Positions 59,174-64,000 of a stretch of DNA of 64,000 bases are shown here, in pieces. Within the stretch, counting starts at the first letter, position 1, and every line of letters begins with the position of its first letter. Under the pieces are notes generated by a model. That model ran no database searches. It had not been told where the DNA came from and worked only from the letters and a program-made list of their open reading frames with translations. Source of the stretch: Trichococcus flocculiformis (GTDB lineage Bacteria > Bacillota > Bacilli > Lactobacillales > Aerococcaceae); contig NZ_FOQC01000006.1 of the NCBI RefSeq assembly GCF_900113645.1, positions 1-64,000 of the forward strand, given 5' to 3'. The position numbers and the translations under genes are program-made.

Positions 59174-59433
59174 CAGGAAGATTGATTTTCAGCGCTTTTG
59201 CGGATTTTGAACGCGATTTGATTGTGGAACGTACGCAGGAAGGGAAAGAGCTGGCTAAACAGAAACCTGATTTCAGGGAAGGGCGACCAAAGAAATTTAA
59301 TCAGCAACAAATCAATCTGGCCATGAATCTATTGAAGAATCATTCCTATAAAGAGGTAGAGAAAATGACCGGTATCAGCAAGAGCACCCTGACTCGTAAC
59401 AAAAGAATAATGCAATTAAGTGCTGAGGGTTAG
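59174..59433 (+). pseudogene. C-terminal resolvase fragment
   Basis: The sequence matches the intact resolvase from GRLIF...[10 protein letters not shown] to the end, after a small deletion (GGAAGATTGATTTTCAGCGC). Only the last 83 codons remain, including the helix-turn-helix. The short stretch after it (GTCTGAAAATCG) is shared with the region after the intact gene. Confidence 0.88.
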
Positions 59434-59526
59434 AGATAGTCTGAAAATCGTATTATGATAGTGAGCAAGAGAAAGGGTACTGCCCGAAGTTACCTCCACA
59501 GGATGGAAGCTGCACCAAGGTACTCC

Positions 59527-59571
59527 AAAAAAAGGTTCCAACCACCACAATTGGTGATTGGAACCTTTTTT
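59527..59571. terminator. Hairpin with T-run, copy 2 of a repeated element
   Basis: AAAAAAAGGTTCCAA (59527-59541) pairs with TTGGAACCTTTTTT (59558-59571). It and its left flank (CTGCACCAAGGTACTCC) match the element at 34318-34377. Confidence 0.75.
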
Positions 59572-59626
59572 CACTCATTTCAGCTAGGAATGCCCCAGCC
59601 TAATCAAGAAAATTGTAACAAAACAA

Positions 59627-60421
59627 TTAACGAATCGCCATTTTAGTGAAACGTCTCATACCCAACCAGCCCATTGCGAGTGTGAATAGAATAATTCCCG
59701 TCAAACTAAACCATAGCGGCATAGCAGTAGTGGTTTCCATCATAGTGAATCTCAAGGCTTCATTGATATATACGAGAGGATTAAATAAAACGAGCCCCTT
59801 GATTATGGGAAGAGGAGTTAAGGATTGCCAACTGAAGAAAACTGCTCCTGTAAAGATGATTGGCATAAGAAACCCAGGGAACATAGCGGCAATCTGCATG
59901 GGCTTCACAATCGTACCAACCAGTAGACCCAAAGAAGCAGATGCAACGGAACTCAAGGCCAAGATAAGGATCAGCAGTAAAATATCTAAACTGGACATGG
60001 AGAAATTGAGATAGCTACCCATAAACATCAGTGAGATGGGCAGAACGAGCAATCCACCAATCCAGGACTCAATGATTCCGACAACCATTTTCGACCAAGC
60101 CGTCACTCTGATATCGACTGGCGCCTGCAGCCGATCTTCAATTTCCCGAGAATTGTTAAAGTCCATGGACAACGGGATTGCTGTACCGTGGATTCCCGTG
60201 ACTAGAAGGCTCATGCCAACCATCCCAGGAAACATATTGTTTGGGAAATCTTCCGTTAAAACACCGATGCGCGGCAAAATAAATCCATAGGTGAGAATGA
60301 GGATAAAGGGCAACATGGCTACCCGAAAAATGAACTCCGCCCAGTTCCGCCATTGGAACAGTATATCCCGTTTCACCATCGTCCAAAATACGGAATTAGT
60401 TGATATTTGCATTTGTCCCAT
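59627..60421 (-). CDS. DrrB-type ABC-2 permease
   Basis: This 264-residue permease has about six membrane segments. An amphipathic start (VKRDILFQWRNWAEFIFRVA) is followed by the ABC-2 motif FPGMVGMSLLVTGIHGTAIP and EDRLQAPVDIR. Such permeases pair with DrrA-type ATPases to export drugs or lipids. The gene's start overlaps the end of the ATPase gene by 26 bases. The operon promoter carries CopY boxes, so a role in copper tolerance is suggested. Confidence 0.9.
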   Translation of the reverse strand: MGQMQISTNSVFWTMVKRDILFQWRNWAEFIFRVAMLPFILILTYGFILPRIGVLTEDFPNNMFPGMVGMSLLVTGIHGTAIPLSMDFNNSREIEDRLQAPVDIRVTAWSKMVVGIIESWIGGLLVLPISLMFMGSYLNFSMSSLDILLLILILALSSVASASLGLLVGTIVKPMQIAAMFPGFLMPIIFTGAVFFSWQSLTPLPIIKGLVLFNPLVYINEALRFTMMETTTAMPLWFSLTGIILFTLAMGWLGMRRFTKMAIR

Positions 60422-61385
60422 TGTTTTTCTCCCCTTCCTTATTATCCGTCAAACTGATGTAAATATCCTCTAAGCTCGTAGAACTTAACTGAATATTTTC
60501 TAAAGTAACATTGTGCTTATCGACCAAATTGATGATTTTGTTCAATGCTTGTTTGTGGTCTTCAGGATAGATTGTTAAAGATTTCTGGTCATTTTTAACA
60601 ACTTGTCTAATGGCAGAATCATTTTGAAGAAATTGCTCGAACCCAGAAGGAATTTGATCAAGGGTCAAGTATATAATATTAGCGGTTGGGACCAATTCCC
60701 TTAGTTCTTCAATCGTTCCTATTGCCTTAATTTTACCAGCATTGTAAATGGCAACTCGATCAGAAAAGCGTTGGGGCTCTTCCATATAGTGAGTTGTCAA
60801 AAAAACTGTTGTATGATTCTTCTTATTAAGAGTCAATACGTGCTTCCAAAGAATTTCTCGATAGGCGGGATCCAATCCTGTCGTTGGTTCATCTAGAAAG
60901 AGAAGTTTAGGCCGATGCATAATCGCTCGGGCAATTTTGAGACGCTGTGCCATCCCACCCGAAAAACTTTTTACATAATCATCTTTCCAGTCGGATAGTC
61001 CAAAGTCTTCCAAAAGAGAATGGGCGCGCTCTTCTGCTTCCGCTGTTCCCATCCCGAAGTATTTCCCATGAAACACCAGGTTTTCGAGAGCCGTCAGCCC
61101 CCGATCCAAATTATTATGTTGGGCCACAATCCCAATTTTCTGCCTCGCAAGAGCGGGATTTTCCCGGATATCCTGTCCTTCTATTTTTATCATTCCACCT
61201 GATGGGGAAAGTTGGGTGGTGATCATATTGATAGTTGTACTTTTCCCAGCCCCATTTGGACCCAAAAAGCTGAAAATTTCACCAGCTCTGAGATCAAAAG
61301 AGATGCCATCCACCGCCGTGTGCGCGGATCCATCTGCTTTCGTAAAAATTTTTTTAAGACTTTGAACCTCCAATATTGGTACCAT
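60396..61385 (-). CDS. DrrA-type ABC transporter ATPase
   Basis: A 329-residue protein read from ATG 61385 (AAGGAG 8 bases upstream; an in-frame GTG at 61394 overlaps the site). Walker A is GPNGAGKST, the signature FSGGMAQRLKIARA, Walker B LLFLDEPTTGLDP, and the H-loop LTTHYMEE. A C-terminal DrrA-like domain (about residues 230-320) follows. It forms an exporter with the downstream permease. Its promoter matches the copY promoter layout with two cop boxes, pointing to copper-induced expression. Confidence 0.93.
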   Translation of the reverse strand: MVPILEVQSLKKIFTKADGSAHTAVDGISFDLRAGEIFSFLGPNGAGKSTTINMITTQLSPSGGMIKIEGQDIRENPALARQKIGIVAQHNNLDRGLTALENLVFHGKYFGMGTAEAEERAHSLLEDFGLSDWKDDYVKSFSGGMAQRLKIARAIMHRPKLLFLDEPTTGLDPAYREILWKHVLTLNKKNHTTVFLTTHYMEEPQRFSDRVAIYNAGKIKAIGTIEELRELVPTANIIYLTLDQIPSGFEQFLQNDSAIRQVVKNDQKSLTIYPEDHKQALNKIINLVDKHNVTLENIQLSSTSLEDIYISLTDNKEGEKNNGTNANIN

Positions 61386-61406
61386 CCTCTTCACTCCTTT
61401 TTTTCG

Positions 61407-61459
61407 TTTACATTTGTAATCAATGTAATTAGTTTACATCTGTAAACGTATATTGTCAA
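61407..61459 (-). promoter_or_regulatory. CopY-type promoter of the DrrAB-like operon
   Basis: On the minus strand TTGACA (61454-61459), 17 bp, TAAACT (61431-61436). Cop box 1, TTTACAGATGTAAA (61433-61446), overlaps the -10 exactly as at copY. Box 2, core TACAAATGTA (61409-61418), lies 26 bp downstream. Both keep the TACAnnTGTA core. Confidence 0.88.
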
Positions 61460-61535
61460 TAATTTATAATCGTGTCTTGGGATTTAAGCAGCATTTAAAC
61501 AGCATACTAAAATAGAATTTATCTCACTTTGGTAA

Positions 61536-61706
61536 TCAGAAAATCTAATCAAGCGGTTAAAAGAAAGGTACGGAAATACAGTAGTACGCCAACTATACGG
61601 TGAATATAGTCCATTAGTGCGAGAAATAGCGCCACTAAATGCGGAAAGAGAAAGCAACCGATACGATTGCGGTGGCTACGTTCTTATTTTTCTAACATGT
61701 TATTAA
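61536..61706 (+). pseudogene. Remnant frame of unknown origin
   Basis: A start-less frame SENLIKRLKERYGNTVVRQL, YGEYSPLVREIAPLNAERES, NRYDCGGYVLIFLTCY ends at TAA 61704-61706. The amino-acid pattern looks like real protein, but no ribosome site or start is present and the family is not recognised. It is probably the tail of a gene cut by a rearrangement. Confidence 0.4.
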
Positions 61707-62335
61707 TGAAGTATAACCATAAGCTCGCATTCAAACATCCATATAAATGATTTGTAATTTTTTAAGTGTGTCACAACTTTATTATGCATAATTAATTGAA
61801 CATCGATTTTGCAATGGGTTTATGGACACTGATTTCAGCCCTTTTAGAGAAAAAGCGTACCAAAAAAGGAGTGTCCAGAAATGAACCATTTTCTGGACAC
61901 TGCTCTTCGTTTTCCAACACCTACGAAAGTAGCAATTTATCCATTCGCTCCCTATTGGTATTCCATCGTCCGGAAAAAACCATTCGCAAGGAAGGGAACG
62001 GGCTGGTTCTGCCATTGGTTTTCCTTTAATACCCAACCATCTTTACCTTATCCCATCCACAATAAAAGTGGTGCTTTTGTTGTGGATGAAAAGCTTGTAT
62101 AATGAAATAGCTATCCAGATTCCAGCAAAAGTTCCCAAATCTTTAAGAAAAGCCTATTATTTTTAAAATAATTGGACTTATGTTGATTCTCCCTGTACGC
62201 TTATAGGATGAAAAGATCAGCAGATGTGGGAACGGGAGATGGGGCAGCGTGCCTCTGGAATTTTTAAAGAGACGCACCTGGTTGATGAAATAGGATAATT
62301 ATAGAAACTTTTAAAAATAAAGGGGAATTTGGTTC
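61707..62335. other. Intergenic stretch with two hairpins
   Basis: GTGTCCAGAA (61871-61880) pairs perfectly with TTCTGGACAC (61891-61900 region). A second stem of CCACAATAAAAG/CTTTTGTTGTGG type lies near 62058-62088. Short open frames here lack ribosome sites. A short frame near 62200-62298 (REMGQRASGIFKETHLVDEI) may be the end of a lost gene. No promoter of the following DUF368 gene was recognised. Confidence 0.4.
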
Positions 62336-63190
62336 ATGAAAACGCATAAAGAACAAAGTAGGATTCAAGTGATTGACTGGTTGCTTAGGATGATGAAAGG
62401 GATGATGATCGGGTCGGGGGCTATCCTTCCGGGAGTCAGCGGTGGCGCACTTGCGGCTGTTTTTGGCTTATACGAACCATTGATTGTCTTTCTCTCGGAT
62501 ATCACGAATGATTTTGTCAAACGGGTTATGTACTTCTTGCCGGTTGGGGTAGGGGGAATCTTGGGCGTCTTCGTACTGGCCTATCCCTTGGACTACGGGC
62601 TGCAGTATTATCCCGTCCATGTATTGTGGGCTTTCATAGGAGCCATCATCGGAACGCTTCCTTCGCTTTACCGGGAAGCGGGCAAGCATGGACGCACGCG
62701 TGGGCATATCATACTAGCGTTAACGGTTGCCATTGTCATGTTTTTCATTCTGTTCTGGTCCAATGAGAATCTCAATCTGCATGTGGGTCAAAATTTCTTC
62801 ACCTGGTTACTAGCGGGTGCCATTTTTGCTTCTGGTTTCATTGTCCCTGGCTTGAGCCCCTCAAACTTTTTAATTTATCTGAATTTGTACCAGCCTCTGA
62901 CTGAAGGCATTCGTCTGCTTGATTTTTCGATCTTGATTCCCGTGGCTATCGGGGCTGTTCTCTGCATTTTTCTTTTTGCCAAAGCGGTACGGTACTTACT
63001 GAACATTGCGTATGCGACAGTCTTCCATTTTGTGTTCGGCGTGGTGATTGCCTCCACCACCATCATTGCTCCCTCATTGGAACTATACAGCGGCTTCACC
63101 TTCCTTAATTATGCTGTCGTTCTCTTGCTCTTCTTTGCCGGCTTAGCACTTGGCTTGTGGATGGGGAAATTGGAAGACACTTATAAGTAA
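62336..63190 (+). CDS. DUF368 membrane protein (PopT-type undecaprenyl phosphate translocase family)
   Basis: The 284-residue protein has about eight membrane segments. The two inverted half-motifs of DUF368 are GSGAILPGVSGGALAAVFGL (residues 23-42) and ASGFIVPGLSPSNFLIYLNL. DUF368 proteins have been identified as C55-phosphate (undecaprenyl phosphate) recycling flippases of the PopT type in other bacteria. AAGGGG precedes the ATG. It stands alone, ended by a strong terminator. In this envelope-stress context it could support cell-wall precursor recycling. Confidence 0.88.
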   Translation: MKTHKEQSRIQVIDWLLRMMKGMMIGSGAILPGVSGGALAAVFGLYEPLIVFLSDITNDFVKRVMYFLPVGVGGILGVFVLAYPLDYGLQYYPVHVLWAFIGAIIGTLPSLYREAGKHGRTRGHIILALTVAIVMFFILFWSNENLNLHVGQNFFTWLLAGAIFASGFIVPGLSPSNFLIYLNLYQPLTEGIRLLDFSILIPVAIGAVLCIFLFAKAVRYLLNIAYATVFHFVFGVVIASTTIIAPSLELYSGFTFLNYAVVLLLFFAGLALGLWMGKLEDTYK

Positions 63191-63280
63191 TCCTTTGAGA
63201 GATTACCGGCTCTTCATATGAAAGCTATCTTGCTGAATAAATCCGAACGGAGCTGGGACAAAAGTCTTCGTATCTGAAAT

Positions 63281-63337
63281 CTAAAAAAATTAAGACGCAA
63301 ATCCTGTAGGGCAGGATTTGCGTCTTAGTTTTTTTAG
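63281..63337. terminator. Strong bidirectional terminator
   Basis: Arms of 26 bases (63281-63306 and 63312-63337, one mismatch, 5-base loop) include AAGACGCAAATCCTG and CAGGATTTGCGTCTT, with A- and T-runs outside. Confidence 0.9.
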
Positions 63338-63406
63338 ATGATCGCGTTCATAGCTTAGGAGTATCAGTGGAATATCTGCTGATTGGAGTGGCTGTTTTCC
63401 CCAGTA

Positions 63407-63823
63407 TCACAGACTGATACCTTTCCAGAAGATATCCCAGACTATTGCTTGTAATTCTTCATACCTTTGGCTATCTTCATAGACTAATTGAACGTCCAGG
63501 CCATCCAACAATGTGACAAAAGCTAGCGCACACTCTTTCGCTCTGATACGAAATGGTTGTTTTGCAAAGCGAGATCCTAACGTTGCAGTCAATATCTCTA
63601 TATAATTATATATTTTTTGCATAACATCTTCATGCATCTCATCCGGTACAAGAAAAGAAATAGTCAGCATCAGTTTTGTGTTCGGATTCGTCAGAAAGCG
63701 TTCCTTATGTTCCGTTAAGAACTGATAAAGCTGCTGCTCAATCGATTCCTCTCCATGTTGCTGAAATTACTGCTGAATAAATTGTAGCTCGTCGTCTACC
63801 GCTTCTGTATAAACTTCTTCCAT
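63407..63823 (-). pseudogene. TetR-family regulator remnant
   Basis: The minus-strand frame from 63823 reads MEEVYTEAVDDELQFIQQ, then TAA (63767-63769). In the same frame it continues FQQHGEESIEQQLYQFLTEH and the long C-terminal ligand domain to the stop at 63407. The N-terminal helix-turn-helix is missing altogether. Deletion plus nonsense mean it cannot regulate. The last 87 codons remain open. Confidence 0.75.
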
Positions 63824-63906
63824 TGCTCGTAATTAAAAAAGGCAAGTAGATGTGTATACAAAGTAGATACTTTGGTGGTAAGATGAACTCAAAGAAAGGG
63901 GGATTT

Positions 63907-64000
63907 ATGATGCTGCAATTACCTGTCAAACAATGGGGGAACAGTCACGCAATACGCTTGCCAAAAAGTGTATTGGAAGCACTGGAAGTAGAGAAAGATG
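63907..64000 (+). CDS. MazE/AbrB-type antitoxin (partial, runs off the window)
   Basis: AAAGGGGG precedes ATG 63907 (a second ATG follows at once). The visible 31 codons read MMLQLPVKQWGNSHAIRLPK and SVLEALEVEKD, the swapped-hairpin AbrB/MazE DNA-binding fold with the typical WGNS.AIRLPK motif. A MazF-type toxin gene would be expected just beyond the window. Confidence 0.8.
   Translation, partial: MMLQLPVKQWGNSHAIRLPKSVLEALEVEKD

Noticed and set aside
63407..63670. 87-residue open frame as a small independent gene
   Set aside because: It is the C-terminal part of a TetR-type gene whose frame continues upstream through a stop; no ribosome site precedes its ATG.

Overview
The window looks like a chromosome or large plasmid of a low-GC Gram-positive in the Lactobacillales, most likely Carnobacteriaceae (Trichococcus/Carnobacterium-like). 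This is inferred from strong AGGAGG ribosome sites, a CopY-type copper operon, a mannose-family PTS, double-glycine class IIb bacteriocins close to brochocin-C, and AgrC/ComD-type peptide signalling. No rRNA, tRNA or CRISPR array was seen.

1-11 kb is a sugar and polyol catabolism region. It holds a SorC-type regulator, glycerol dehydrogenase, and a 5'-truncated transaldolase/fructose-6-phosphate aldolase remnant. Next come a Gfo/Idh oxidoreductase, a GntR regulator and deoC. Divergent from deoC is a PTS operon: EIIA, EIIB, EIIC, EIID, a ManA-like isomerase, a HAD phosphatase and a ribulose/allulose-phosphate 3-epimerase. Both promoters can be read, and a 14-bp repeat near each start is a likely operator. 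11-15 kb holds a DUF4143 ATPase, a stand-alone BRCT protein, a DUF305 protein and a YolD-like gene with a LexA box inside its promoter.

15-48 kb is a composite metal-resistance island. The copper part is copY-copA-chaperones-copB. Next is an envelope module: DUF1461, M23 peptidase, Lgt, SHOCT and NusG-II proteins, an OmpR/HisKA two-component system, an adenylate-kinase-like protein and a PepSY-SHOCT pair. Three divergent intergenic regions in this module carry six copies of one motif, each exactly 27 nt before a -10 hexamer, so the module looks like one regulon. Further along are a YdhK lipoprotein, an SmtB-like ArsR with a P1B-4 ATPase, lspA, cadC-cadD-cadA, a second PepSY-SHOCT pair, a NadE homologue and merR-merA. 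Decayed copies of resolvase, merA, BRCT, arsR, cadA and transposase genes show repeated insertion and loss.

48-59 kb is a bacteriocin region. It has a brochocin-C-like pair with an immunity gene, a 41-codon pheromone precursor, a receptor kinase, a second two-peptide pair with a probable immunity gene, a LytTR regulator and an ABC transporter. No C39-peptidase exporter lies in the window. 59.6-61.5 kb holds a DrrAB-like ABC transporter whose promoter carries two CopY boxes in nearly the same layout as the copY promoter, tying it to copper control about 46 kb away. The window ends with a DUF368 protein, a broken TetR gene and the start of a MazE/AbrB-like antitoxin.
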